Shown piece by piece: positions 38,101 through 45,690 of a stretch of 64,000 nt of DNA. Source of the DNA: Acetivibrio sp964564015. GTDB lineage: Bacteria > Bacillota > Clostridia > Acetivibrionales > Acetivibrionaceae. The stretch is from the NCBI GenBank assembly GCA_964564015.1, contig CAZLZR010000019.1:1-64000 (forward strand), given 5' to 3'. The first letter of the stretch is position 1. Each line of letters opens with the position of its first letter. The notes beneath the pieces are model-generated. The model was not told where the DNA came from, did not search any database, and saw nothing but the letters and a program-made list of their open reading frames with translations. The translations under genes were made by a program, and so were the position numbers.

Positions 38101-38718
38101 TGGGCATATGACATTGGATTCGGAGGGCTTGACCATGTAATTGCTTCCGGCGAAGATGTCAATATTATCGTATTTGATACCGAGGTTTATTCCAATACCG
38201 GTGGACAGTCTTCAAAGGCAACACCGACAGGAGCTGTTGCTCAATTTGCTGCAAGCGGCAAAGTTACCCGAAAGAAGGATTTGGGCTTAATTGCAATGAC
38301 GTATGGATATGTTTATGTTGCACAGGTTGCAATGGGTGCAAATCAGAATCAGTTGATAAAAGCTGTCTGTGAAGCGGAAGCATACCCGGGGCCTTCTTTG
38401 ATAATTGCCTATGCACCATGTATCAATCACGGCTTGAAACTTGGGATGGGATGTACACAGCTTGAATCCAAGAGAGCGGTTGAAGCAGGTTACTGGCATT
38501 TATACAGATACAACCCGCTTTTAAAAGAACAGGGCAAGAATCCTTTTACACTGGATTCTAAGGCACCAACTGCCTCCTTTAGAGACTTTTTGCTAGGTGA
38601 AGTCAGATATTCTTCTCTTTCCAAGCTTCATCCCGAGAAGGCTGAAGAACTCTTCGAAAAGGCAGAGAAAAATGCTAAAGACAGACTTGCAGTGTATGAG
38701 AACATGTCTAAAGAGTAA
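35194..38718 (+). CDS. nifJ: Pyruvate:ferredoxin (flavodoxin) oxidoreductase
   Basis: This single-chain 1174-residue enzyme turns pyruvate and CoA into acetyl-CoA and CO2 with reduction of ferredoxin, the main step linking glycolysis to H2, acetate and ethanol in clostridia. The N-terminal part reads HVAYAFTEVAAIYPITPSS. The gamma and CoA-binding regions follow. Two 4Fe-4S motifs are CIQCNQCAYVC (Cys689-699) and CTGCGNCAQVC (Cys745-755). The C-terminal thiamine-diphosphate domain has GACGGCGETPY (Cys811, Cys814), NATGCSTIWG and GGDGWAYDIGFGGLDH. The start TTG 35194 has AGGAGGA about 8 bases upstream and gives the usual N-terminus; ATG 35212 is an alternative. It is monocistronic, ended by a strong terminator. 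Confidence 0.97.
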   Translation: MKTVKTMDGNMAAAHVAYAFTEVAAIYPITPSSNMAENVDTWSTGGRKNIFGQEVKVVEMQSEAGAAGTVHGSLAAGALTTTFTASQGLLLMIPNMYKISGELLPGVFHVSARALAAHALSIFGDQSDVMACRQTGFALLASGNAQEVMDLGAIAHLAAIKGRVPFLHFFDGFRTSHEIQKIEVIEYENLAKLVDYEALNEFRKRALNPEHPVTKGTAQNPDIYFQAREASNKFYNAIPEIVENYMEEINKLTGRKYNLFDYYGDPDADRVIIAMGSVCDTIEETIDYLAKKGEKVGVVKVHLYRPFSVKHFLNAIPKTAKKIAVLDRTKEPGSLGEPLYEDVRTAFYDEKVRPVIVGGRYGLGMKDTTPEQIIAVYENLKMDEIKNHFTIGIIDDVTFTSLNLGEEVDIVPEGTVSCKFWGLGSDGTVGANKNSIKIIGDHTDMYVQGYFYYDSKKSGGVTVSHLRFGEKPIRSSYLIKKADFVACHNPSYIDKFEIVNDIKEGGTFLLNCSWKDDELEEKLPAKVKAYIAKNNIKLYTIDAFDIAGKIGLGARINLIMQAAFFKLTNIIPLDDAVKYMKEAALKSYGSKGDKIVSMNYEAIDAGIESLVKVEVPSNWVNDSNGEVIDNREVPEFIKNIVEPINRMEGDNLPVSAFNGIEDGTFIMGTSAYEKRCIAVNVPEWKPENCIQCNQCAYVCPHAVIRPFLLDEDEQKNAPEGFNTIKTVGKELAGYNFRIQISPMDCTGCGNCAQVCPAKVKALEMKPVETQLDKVELWNYAMTLSHKPNMLNPETVKGSQFEQPLLEFSGACGGCGETPYAKLITQLFGDRMMIANATGCSTIWGASAPSTPYTVNKEGRGPAWANSLFEDNAEFGYGMYLGVNQIRDKIAQLAKEAMELNIPDEIKDLLKEWLDSKSNGKATRKIADRLLPLIENFSSEDEKANKIISEIYEKKDFLVKKSQWIFGGDGWAYDIGFGGLDHVIASGEDVNIIVFDTEVYSNTGGQSSKATPTGAVAQFAASGKVTRKKDLGLIAMTYGYVYVAQVAMGANQNQLIKAVCEAEAYPGPSLIIAYAPCINHGLKLGMGCTQLESKRAVEAGYWHLYRYNPLLKEQGKNPFTLDSKAPTASFRDFLLGEVRYSSLSKLHPEKAEELFEKAEKNAKDRLAVYENMSKE

Positions 38719-38771
38719 AGCGTATTCATTGCAATGTGATTAATTAATGAAACTTCTATGTAATCAAATGA

Positions 38772-38803
38772 GCCTGCCGGTTTTTCGGCAGGCATAATTT
38801 TTT
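38772..38803 (+). terminator. Intrinsic terminator of nifJ
   Basis: GCCTGCCG (38772-38779) and CGGCAGGC (38786-38793) form a perfect 8-pair stem with a 6-base loop, followed by ATAATTTTTT. It lies 54 bases after the stop. Confidence 0.92.
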
Positions 38804-38927
38804 GAAACAATCTTCAGGTAAGCGCTTCAGAGGTGGAACTACCATAGGGAGCGGCAATAAAAACGTTTCCATTTAGGTTATTCTTATTTATAAAAATCTC
38901 CATATTGATTATATCATCAAAGATTGG

Positions 38928-39767
38928 TTAGCATTTTATGCCAAGGTTTTTTAAGATTTCGTGATAGCGTTTTGTTGCCAACGCACTTGGTTCACCTTTT
39001 TTACAGAAAGACAATGTGGCCAGCTTCGGCACAATGCGCTCAACAACAATCTGACCATCCACCATTTTGGATTCCAGTGCTTTTAAGGCTTCAAGAAACC
39101 GCTTGTCCCTTTTGGCGCGGTCATAAAAGGATAACACATAGACGTAAACAAAAAGATTGTAGTTGCGAAAGGGATATTCTACCTGCATGAACAATGTGCC
39201 AATTCCGTAGTGACATGGGCCAATCGGTTTCCGGATTGTCCAATGTTCAAGCAAGAAATCCACAGCTCTGTCAAGCGCTGGTTCTTTGTTGAGATAGCCA
39301 CTAAAGCGGAATGCGCTCAGAACAGTAAGTGTAGGGAATGGGTTTGAATATTGAGTTTCTGGACCTCGACCAAAGCTAAACTTATTGCAACGCCAGCCGC
39401 CATCAGTGTGTTGGGTGTCTAAAAGGTGTTGGAAAGTTTTTTGCAATCTTGTATCGTAAGCATACCCCATATGGCAAAGCACATCGGCAGCATGAGCGGT
39501 ATGACATGGGTAAATAGTGCCTTGAGGATACAACTTAAAACTTCCGTTTTCTTTCCATGTACTAAATATCAAGTCGACACATTCTCTAAGTAAAGGCTCG
39601 GTGGGCTCAATACCCAATTCTAGCAGATAAAGTACGCTTTCGAGTGTGGAGAAAGGTGAACCTTTTATTAAGCGTTTGTCGGGGGTAGTCCAATAGTCTG
39701 CGCCATTATCATACCTGTGGGACAATATCACTTCAAAATCTGATAAATATTGCTTGTCTATAGACAT
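38928..39767 (-). CDS. Prenyltransferase / squalene-cyclase-like repeat protein
   Basis: This 279-residue protein has alpha-alpha toroid repeats like those of terpene cyclases and protein prenyltransferases: STLESVLYLLELGIEPTEPL, TWKENGSFKLYPQGTIYPCH, HTDGGWRCNKFSFGRG and ALDRAVDFLLEHW. The DGGW repeat is the QW-like hallmark. It is too short for a full squalene-hopene cyclase (about 630 residues) and lacks the DxDD motif, so catalytic cyclisation is unlikely. No signal peptide is seen. The start ATG 39767 has GTGAAAAGAGAT upstream, which is weak. An EFR1-type gene lies upstream on the same strand, 143 bases away. Confidence 0.75.
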   Translation of the reverse strand: MSIDKQYLSDFEVILSHRYDNGADYWTTPDKRLIKGSPFSTLESVLYLLELGIEPTEPLLRECVDLIFSTWKENGSFKLYPQGTIYPCHTAHAADVLCHMGYAYDTRLQKTFQHLLDTQHTDGGWRCNKFSFGRGPETQYSNPFPTLTVLSAFRFSGYLNKEPALDRAVDFLLEHWTIRKPIGPCHYGIGTLFMQVEYPFRNYNLFVYVYVLSFYDRAKRDKRFLEALKALESKMVDGQIVVERIVPKLATLSFCKKGEPSALATKRYHEILKNLGIKC

Positions 39768-39910
39768 CTCTTTTCACTCCATTTTGTATTGCATTTTTTA
39801 CCATTCTTATTAACTCCAGAAATCCAATAGCACTCATTTGCTTCAATATCAATGTAGTTTGAATAAATACCGACTCTTTGTTGAAAAACTTTGTTATTAA
39901 AATAAAATAT

Positions 39911-40717
39911 TTACACAATATTTTTTGGACCCTTATATCTTTTGTATAGTCGAGGACATGCATATTTTCCCTCAAAATAGACTGCGTTTACCGGGCAAAA
40001 ATTATAGCACCTCATGCATGCGGTGCAGGTAGGTAGGAAACTAAATTCATCGTTTAATATTATGATACTCTTCGTGGGACATTTATTAATACATAACATA
40101 CATTTCTTGCAACGTTCTTTATCGATGCTAAAGGAAAGATGGCAGTTAATCATTCCTTTTTTAGTGGCTTTTCTAATCAATATACCTGGCAAAAGATAAA
40201 AACCAATATTCCGAATATATTTCTTTCTGGTAATTAACTTATTAACAAGTTTCTCTATTTTAGCTTCACTTTGTTTCATTCTTTTTTTTAGATTTTCTTC
40301 AGATTGAATAGTAGCTCTATGCTTTGGTGTAGAAACATTATTACTAAGTATCAAGTTTACATAAGAAACCAATTTAAATCCAATTTTTTTAAGAGTTTTT
40401 CCTGCTAAAAACGGTCCGTATGCATCAATATACCCTGCAGTAGTGACAATAAATGCAGGTTTATCATGCAATTCCTTGGTAATATCCTTTAGCCTTTGAT
40501 AAAATTTAATCATGAGATTAGGCATATTAGCACCATATATAGGAAAGGCAAAACCTATGACATCTGCTTTATCAATTATGTCTTCCAGATACAATATCTC
40601 ATCTTCAAGTGAGTATCCTCTACATTCGTAACCCTTTTGTATTAAATTTGTTATTAATTTCTCTACTACCCATTCCGTATTTCCAGTTCCACTAAAATAA
40701 AAAACCACAAAGTTCAT
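39911..40717 (-). CDS. EFR1-type flavodoxin-ferredoxin protein
   Basis: The N-terminal half is a flavodoxin-like fold with the FMN-phosphate loop FYFSGTGNTEWV and FAFPIYGANMP. The C-terminal 70 residues carry two 4Fe-4S clusters of ferredoxin type: CKKCMLCINKCP and CTACMRCYNFCP. Proteins of this layout are called the EFR1 family and are thought to pass electrons between FMN and iron-sulfur centres. The partner is unknown. The length of 268 residues is normal and the gene looks intact. It is alone upstream; the preceding 550 bases hold decayed sequence. Confidence 0.88.
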   Translation of the reverse strand: MNFVVFYFSGTGNTEWVVEKLITNLIQKGYECRGYSLEDEILYLEDIIDKADVIGFAFPIYGANMPNLMIKFYQRLKDITKELHDKPAFIVTTAGYIDAYGPFLAGKTLKKIGFKLVSYVNLILSNNVSTPKHRATIQSEENLKKRMKQSEAKIEKLVNKLITRKKYIRNIGFYLLPGILIRKATKKGMINCHLSFSIDKERCKKCMLCINKCPTKSIIILNDEFSFLPTCTACMRCYNFCPVNAVYFEGKYACPRLYKRYKGPKNIV

Positions 40718-40759
40718 AATATTTACCTCATAAGTAAATCCTATTTAGTGACACTTAAG

Positions 40760-41035
40760 TCACTGACAAGACAGACAGGATATTACACAACGCGATATTT
40801 CTTTAGGAGTCATATTAGGATAATAATTTGTAAATCGATATCCATAATGTTCATTTATTAGAATATCAGGAACAATTCGTTCTAATCAATTTATTTCAGT
40901 CATTGACAAGCTTTTATTTGGTATAATCCATATTTTATCAGATTGTATGTATTTTCGTCTACTAATTTCCAAGATCTCTACTGAATAAGGAACTCATGCA
41001 AATGTTTGCCATTGCTTTAAAACATATTTTCTCCT
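40760..41035 (-). pseudogene. Decayed gene with two in-frame TGA codons
   Basis: The minus-strand frame reads RRKYVLKQWQTFA, TGA (40994-40996), VPYSVEILEISRRKYIQSDK, IWIIPNKSLSMTEIN, TGA (40886-40888), LERIVPDILINEHYGYRFTN and YYPNMTPKEISRCVISCLSC to a stop at 40760. The even protein-like composition across both stops suggests one inactivated gene. The family is not recognised. Both internal stops are TGA, but nothing suggests recoding: no selenocysteine hairpin is apparent. Confidence 0.5.
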
Positions 41036-41080
41036 GAATAGTAAAAGCTTGTCTTTTTAAAATAGTAATTCCTGCTATAA

Positions 41081-41209
41081 GTAAACTTGTACACCTACAA
41101 GGTATGGAAACGAGAGGTTGATATTTTTGATGAATCCGGGTATGCTAAAATTATTAAATCAGTTGCAGATAAACATAACTGGTTTAAAAATTCTATAGCT
41201 GTGGTATAA
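41081..41209 (+). pseudogene. Short coding-like remnant
   Basis: One frame reads VNLYTYKVWKREVDIFDESG then YAKIIKSVADKHNWFKNSIAVV and stops at TAA 41207-41209. There is no start codon or ribosome site; a stop lies just upstream. It resembles the tail of a lost gene. The family is unknown, and with the decayed gene to its left it accounts for most of the gap before the HAD gene. Confidence 0.3.
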
Positions 41210-41274
41210 CTGGATTAGACAATCAGTGTATTGTAAATTTTAACGCAAGAATATTACTTACCGGGGGTAACGAA

Positions 41275-41928
41275 ATGAAAAAGTTTGCTTATGTATCGGA
41301 TTTTGACGGAACACTTTCATCAAAGGATTTTTACCATATAATCATTGACAAATACATGGGACTTGAGGGTAAAGAGTTTTATCTTGAATGGAAGAAAACC
41401 AAAAAGATAAGTGTAGAGTTTTTAAATAAGATATTTGGCTCCGTCAATTTAAGCGAAAAGGAAATATTTGATGAGATAATAAAAATTCCTATAGACGCTC
41501 ATGCCAAGGATTTTATTAGTAAAGTCCGGGAAAATGATGGAGATTTTTATATAGTCAGTGCAGGTACATCTTACTATATAAAGATTTTACTTGAACACAT
41601 GGGAATAAAGGATGTTCAGGTAATCTCCATGGAAGGTGTTTATACAAACGGAGGCATAAAAATAATGCCGGATAAGAGCAGTCAGTATTATTCGGATATT
41701 TTTGGCCTCGATAAACGGAAGGTTGTTGAAAGTATAAATAAGGATTATGAGTATATATTTTTTTCCGGTGACAGTGAGCCTGACTTAGGAGCTGCGAAAG
41801 CTGCCGATATGGTTTATGCCAGAGGTGAACTGGTGGAATTGCTCAGAAAGGAAAATGTTAGTTTTATGGCGTTTTCTGACTTTAAACAAATAGAAAATGA
41901 TTTGATTGAGAAGGGGTGGCTTAAATGA
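41275..41928 (+). CDS. HAD-superfamily phosphatase, MtnX-like
   Basis: The HAD nucleophile motif DFDGTLSSKDF (Asp9, Asp11) starts the protein. Motif II is YIVSAGTS, a Lys is in IMPDKSSQY, and motif IV is FFSGDSEPDLGAAKAAD. The 217-residue length and a small C1 cap fit the MtnX-like or phosphoserine-phosphatase-like subgroup, which hydrolyses small phosphate esters. MtnX itself works in methionine salvage, but no salvage genes are near. The gene overlaps the glycerol-1-phosphate dehydrogenase by four bases (ATGA), so its substrate may be glycerol phosphate or a related sugar phosphate. ATG 41275 follows GGGGGTAAC. Confidence 0.85.
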   Translation: MKKFAYVSDFDGTLSSKDFYHIIIDKYMGLEGKEFYLEWKKTKKISVEFLNKIFGSVNLSEKEIFDEIIKIPIDAHAKDFISKVRENDGDFYIVSAGTSYYIKILLEHMGIKDVQVISMEGVYTNGGIKIMPDKSSQYYSDIFGLDKRKVVESINKDYEYIFFSGDSEPDLGAAKAADMVYARGELVELLRKENVSFMAFSDFKQIENDLIEKGWLK

Positions 41929-42995
41929 AGGCGCAAATACATAGGATTTCTATCCCCGGTATTATGGAGGTGGGAGCCGACAAACTTAAAGAAATGAACC
42001 GCTATATAGTAAAAGTCGGAATAAAAAAAATAACTGTGTTCCTTGGAGAGGGAATTAAAGATTTATTTGGGGATATTATTTTTAAGACTCTTAATGAAAA
42101 CAGCGGACTTGAAGTTCTGGAATATAATGAATGCAATGAAAATACAATGGAGTATATCACCGGAAAAGCCTTTTCTATTCCATCCGGTACTGAGGCTATT
42201 GTAGGAATAGGAGGAGGAAAGGTACTTGATGTGGCGAAATACATAGCCTTTTTAAGTGACATACCTTTTATCAGCGTACCAACATCTACAGCCCACGACG
42301 GTTTTGCCAGCTCAGGTTGCTCTCTGTTTATAAATGAACGCAGAACTTCCGTTCATGCACGTATACCCTATGGGATTATTGTTGATACCGCTATAATGAA
42401 GGAATCGCCTGATAAGTTTATTTACTCGGGCATTGGGGACATTGTTTCAAAGGTAACAGCGATATTTGACTGGCAGTTTGAAGAAGAACAGGGTGTGACA
42501 AGAATTGATGATGTGGCTGCCATGATAGCTAAAAAGTCGGTTAACAGCATAGTAAGGATGCCCTACACAGATATTAAGGAAGACTTTTTTATAAAGGAGC
42601 TTGTTGATTCCCTGACAATGAGTGGGATTGCAATGGAGATAGCAGGCAGCAGTGCTCCGGCTAGTGGAAGCGAGCATCTTATATCTCATGCCCTTGACAA
42701 AATGACCCGGAAACCTCAATTACACGGGATACAAGTAGGCATTGCAACCTACATTATGAGTATCGTTCAGAACCACCGCCATGAAAGAATAAGAAAATTT
42801 CTTACGGACACGGGCTTTTTCAGTTTTGTTAAAACTCTTAAACTTAATGCTGAAGATTATGTAAATGCCATAGATATTGCACCTACCATTAAACCCAACA
42901 GGATGACCTATATACATGTTCAGGAAAATAGAGAGAAAGCAAAAAAAGTCATTTTTGAAGACAATATTCTAGTTGATGTATTCAATATATCTTAA
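41925..42995 (+). CDS. sn-Glycerol-1-phosphate dehydrogenase, AraM/EgsA family
   Basis: This 356-residue enzyme of the iron-alcohol-dehydrogenase fold reduces dihydroxyacetone phosphate to glycerol-1-phosphate with NAD(P)H. The dinucleotide motif is AIVGIGGGKVLDVAKYIA. The metal ligands should lie in VPTSTAHDGFASS (Asp), GSEHLISHALD (His) and QLHGIQVGIATY (His), all present. In Bacillus the AraM product feeds heptaprenylglyceryl phosphate; in archaea it starts membrane lipids. Here it is coupled to a phosphatase and followed, after a 600-base repeat region, by glycosyltransferase genes. A role in a glycerol-1-phosphate-containing surface polymer or lipid is inferred. Confidence 0.9.
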   Translation: MKAQIHRISIPGIMEVGADKLKEMNRYIVKVGIKKITVFLGEGIKDLFGDIIFKTLNENSGLEVLEYNECNENTMEYITGKAFSIPSGTEAIVGIGGGKVLDVAKYIAFLSDIPFISVPTSTAHDGFASSGCSLFINERRTSVHARIPYGIIVDTAIMKESPDKFIYSGIGDIVSKVTAIFDWQFEEEQGVTRIDDVAAMIAKKSVNSIVRMPYTDIKEDFFIKELVDSLTMSGIAMEIAGSSAPASGSEHLISHALDKMTRKPQLHGIQVGIATYIMSIVQNHRHERIRKFLTDTGFFSFVKTLKLNAEDYVNAIDIAPTIKPNRMTYIHVQENREKAKKVIFEDNILVDVFNIS

Positions 42996-43147
42996 GATTG
43001 CCTCGCTACAGATTTTTAGATAATTCCCGGATTATAGGAGTGATAAAAAACGGTTTATCTAAATCTTATATTAGTAAAGTCATAAGAATTCTTATGAAAG
43101 CCAAATAATAAACAAACCAAATAATAAACCAACTAAATTACGGTGTA

Positions 43148-43366
43148 GACCTGTTTTAGTGTCAAATGATGCAATTGCTTGGCCTGAGCATTAAAATCAG
43201 TGGCCGAAGGTTTGAGAATTTTGAAGTAAAAATGCCAAGGATGGCATTTTTAGCGTCTTGGGACAGGAGGTCCCATAGACGCGGCGAAAAATTATCAAAC
43301 CAAGGACTACTGATTTTTTGCGAAGGTCTTGCAATGGAAACGTTTGACACTAAAACAACAGGCACC
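43148..43366. repeat. Palindromic repeat element, long copy with nested insert
   Basis: The left end GACCTGTTTTAGTGTCAAAT and the right end ACGTTTGACACTAAAACAAC (reverse) are terminal inverted repeats of the family seen at 17780. The outer parts match that copy. An extra insert (43188-43313) is flanked by CTGA direct repeats and is itself palindromic (AAAATCAGT / ACTGATTTT; GGTTTGAGAATTTT / AAAATTATCAAACC). Inside it are two hairpins: ATGCCAAGGATGGCAT with outer A/T pairs (about 43231-43254), and GCGTCTTGGGAC paired with GTCCCATAGACGC. Both loops contain GGA. It has no protein gene. It could be a MITE or a structured RNA. Confidence 0.7.
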
Positions 43367-43519
43367 AACTATAAGAAACCATTAATACTTGAATAATTTT
43401 GTAAAAGCAGCTAAAATGTTAGCCTTGCAATGGAAACGTTTGACACTAAAACAACCGGCACCAACTATAAGAAACCATTAGTACTTGAATAATTTTGTAA
43501 AAACAGCTAGAATAATAGT
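43328..43519. repeat. Tandem duplication, 96-bp unit
   Basis: The sequence from CTTGCAATGGAAACGTTTGA at 43328 is repeated from 43424 with few changes, including the right terminal repeat of the element and 60 bases beyond it (CACCAACTATAAGAAACCAT, then TACTTGAATAATTTTGTAAA). The unit length is 96 bases. This duplicates the right end and its flank, upstream of the oxidoreductase gene at 43602. Confidence 0.8.
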
Positions 43520-43601
43520 ATAAGCATAAGAAAATAAACAGAAATATGTAATAAAATTCGAAGGAATGCAATTGCAAGGCATTGTAGTAAGAAGGGTGTA
43601 A

Positions 43602-44717
43602 ATGGGTTATTACGATAGGGTTATAATTGGTGCAGGTTTATATGGGCTTTACGGAGCGTTGATTTGCGGTAAAAAAGGTCAGAAGGTTGCTGTTCTTGAG
43701 TGTGAAAGCGAGCCCTTTTCACGTGCTACATATATCAACCAGGCTCGGGTACACAATGGTTATCATTATCCTCGTTCTTTTTCAACTGTCAGCAGTGTAA
43801 CGGATTACTTTCAGAAGTTCAACAGGGAATTCGAATTCTGTATTAATTCTTCCTTTAAAAAAATTTATGCTACGTCTTCTAAATATTCATGGACGAATGC
43901 CGCACAGTTTAAAAAGTTTTGTAAAAATGCAAGGATCAAATGTACCGAAGTTGAACCTGGTGAATACTTTAATCCTCACATGTGTGATGGAGCTTTTGAA
44001 GTTGAAGAGTATACTTACGACTCAAAAATTCTTCAGGATTATTTCATGGAAGAGATTAGAAAACTTCCCAATGTTGAACTTAAATTTAATACCAGGGTAC
44101 AAGGAATTAATAGAAGCGGAAGCGAATATTATATAAATGTAAACAGTAAGGAAAGCATATCTACAGGTTACATTCTAAACGCCACATATGCATCTACAAA
44201 TCAGATTAACACAATTGCCGGCTTTGACCCCTTCAAAATAAAATATGAGCTTTGCGAAGTGATATTATGCCATCCGGGGGACTACCTTAAAGACATTGGA
44301 ATAACCATAATGGACGGGCCGTTTTTTTCCATAATGCCTTTTGGCAAAACGCGCCTTCATTCGCTGACTTCGGTTACGTTTACACCACATCTCAGTTGCC
44401 ATGAAAGCCTGCCTGTTTTCGAATGCCAGAAAAACAACCCACTATGCAGCAGCACCGGCCTCTATAATTGTAATGACTGTGATTTCAAACCCCAAAGCTC
44501 GTGGCCTTATATGTCCGGTATAGCTAAAAAATATTTACGTGACAGAATTGACTTCAGTTTTTATAAATCACTTTTTTCTATGAAGCCTGTTTTATTGTCA
44601 TCGGAGATTGATGATTCACGACCAACAATAATCAGAAAGTATTCGGATAACCCTACATTTGTGAGTGTGTTATCCGGGAAGATAAGTACAGTATACGATT
44701 TAGATGAGGTATTATGA
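43602..44717 (+). CDS. FAD-dependent oxidoreductase (DAO-like)
   Basis: The N-terminus has the Rossmann FAD motif RVIIGAGLYGLYGALICGKK with VAVLECE at the end of the second strand. NQARVHNGYHYPRS matches the substrate-side loop of DAO-type amine or hydroxy-acid oxidoreductases. The length is 371 residues, with no membrane segment. The C-terminal end ISTVYDLDEVL seems complete. It begins a run of glycosylation-type genes on the plus strand, the next starting one base after its stop. It may oxidise an amino or hydroxyl group on a sugar intermediate; the true substrate is unknown. ATG 43602 has GAAGGGTG upstream. Confidence 0.82.
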   Translation: MGYYDRVIIGAGLYGLYGALICGKKGQKVAVLECESEPFSRATYINQARVHNGYHYPRSFSTVSSVTDYFQKFNREFEFCINSSFKKIYATSSKYSWTNAAQFKKFCKNARIKCTEVEPGEYFNPHMCDGAFEVEEYTYDSKILQDYFMEEIRKLPNVELKFNTRVQGINRSGSEYYINVNSKESISTGYILNATYASTNQINTIAGFDPFKIKYELCEVILCHPGDYLKDIGITIMDGPFFSIMPFGKTRLHSLTSVTFTPHLSCHESLPVFECQKNNPLCSSTGLYNCNDCDFKPQSSWPYMSGIAKKYLRDRIDFSFYKSLFSMKPVLLSSEIDDSRPTIIRKYSDNPTFVSVLSGKISTVYDLDEVL

Positions 44718-44718
44718 T

Positions 44719-45660
44719 ATGAAGCTAGCAATTAAGGAAAAAAAGGTTGTATCGGCTATAGTATACATAAGGAATCATGAAAGATATATAAATGAATTTA
44801 TTGAGGGCGTCGCATCCGTCCTTTCTGAGAATTTTGAGAAATATGAAATCATTGCGGTAAATGACAGTTCAACGGATGGAAGTGTTGAGCTTTTAAAGAA
44901 AGCCGCTTCAAAGCTTGAGGTAATTTCCTTCACTGTGGTTAACTTAAGCTTTTATCATGGTACTGAAGCTGCTATTACAGCAGGTGTGGACCTGTCTATA
45001 GGAGATTTTATTTTTGAATTTGACAGCCCTGTTGCCGATTACGATTTTGGGGAAATTATTAATATATATAAACGTTCATTAGAGGGTTATGATATTGTAT
45101 CAGCTGCTCCTGATATAAGGGAACGTGTTGATTCGAGAATTTTTTACTACCTGTTTAAAAGGTATTCGCAAAACCACTTGAGACTTTGGACGGAAAGATT
45201 CAGAATTCTATCTAGAAGGGCTGTAAACAGGATAAACAATTCCTGTACATCTATCCGCTACAGAAAAGCAGTCTATTATAATATTGGTCTGAAAACACAT
45301 ATTCACAAATATTGTCCCAACAAAAGTATAGCCCTTGAAGGGCAGGTGAAGACAAAAGGCAGGTTATCTCAGGCGTTGAATTACCTGATGATTTTTACTG
45401 ATATAGTGCCTAAAATTTCAATATTTATGGCTCTGATGATGCTTTTGTTTTCCATAATTGTATGCTGTTACACTGTGTTTATCTATATTGCATATGACAG
45501 AGTGGTTGAAGGGTGGACAACCATTATGCTATTCTTGTCCATTTGTTTCACAGGTTTCTTCTCTCTGTTTGCAATTTTAATAAAATTTGTGTCCTTGATT
45601 CTGAATCTGCAAAATACCAAAGTGTCCTATACCTATGAATCGGTTGAAAAGGTCAGGTAG
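44719..45660 (+). CDS. Family 2 glycosyltransferase with C-terminal membrane helices
   Basis: The N-terminal GT-A domain shows SAIVYIRNHERYINEFIEGV, the IIAVNDSSTDGSVELLKKA loop that holds the nucleotide sugar, and a FEFDSPVADYD acidic site where DxD would be. The C-terminal 80 residues contain two hydrophobic helices (ISIFMALMMLLFSIIVCCY and TIMLFLSICFTGFFSLFA), like the polyprenyl-phosphate glycosyltransferases. It probably loads a sugar onto a lipid carrier at the inner membrane face. ATG 44719 has GAGG 9 bases upstream; ATG 44704 would overlap the preceding gene. It is co-transcribed with its neighbours. Confidence 0.88.
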   Translation: MKLAIKEKKVVSAIVYIRNHERYINEFIEGVASVLSENFEKYEIIAVNDSSTDGSVELLKKAASKLEVISFTVVNLSFYHGTEAAITAGVDLSIGDFIFEFDSPVADYDFGEIINIYKRSLEGYDIVSAAPDIRERVDSRIFYYLFKRYSQNHLRLWTERFRILSRRAVNRINNSCTSIRYRKAVYYNIGLKTHIHKYCPNKSIALEGQVKTKGRLSQALNYLMIFTDIVPKISIFMALMMLLFSIIVCCYTVFIYIAYDRVVEGWTTIMLFLSICFTGFFSLFAILIKFVSLILNLQNTKVSYTYESVEKVR

Positions 45661-45690
45661 TTGGAACATATAAATTTCGGGGGGAACCTA

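Noticed and set aside
40886..40996. Possible UGA recoding (selenocysteine) in the minus-strand frame
   Set aside because: No hairpin of the bacterial selenocysteine type is apparent after either TGA, and the gene has no start.
43162..43368. Minus-strand frame of 68 codons over the long repeat element
   Set aside because: It follows the palindromic structure of the element; no ribosome site and no domain.
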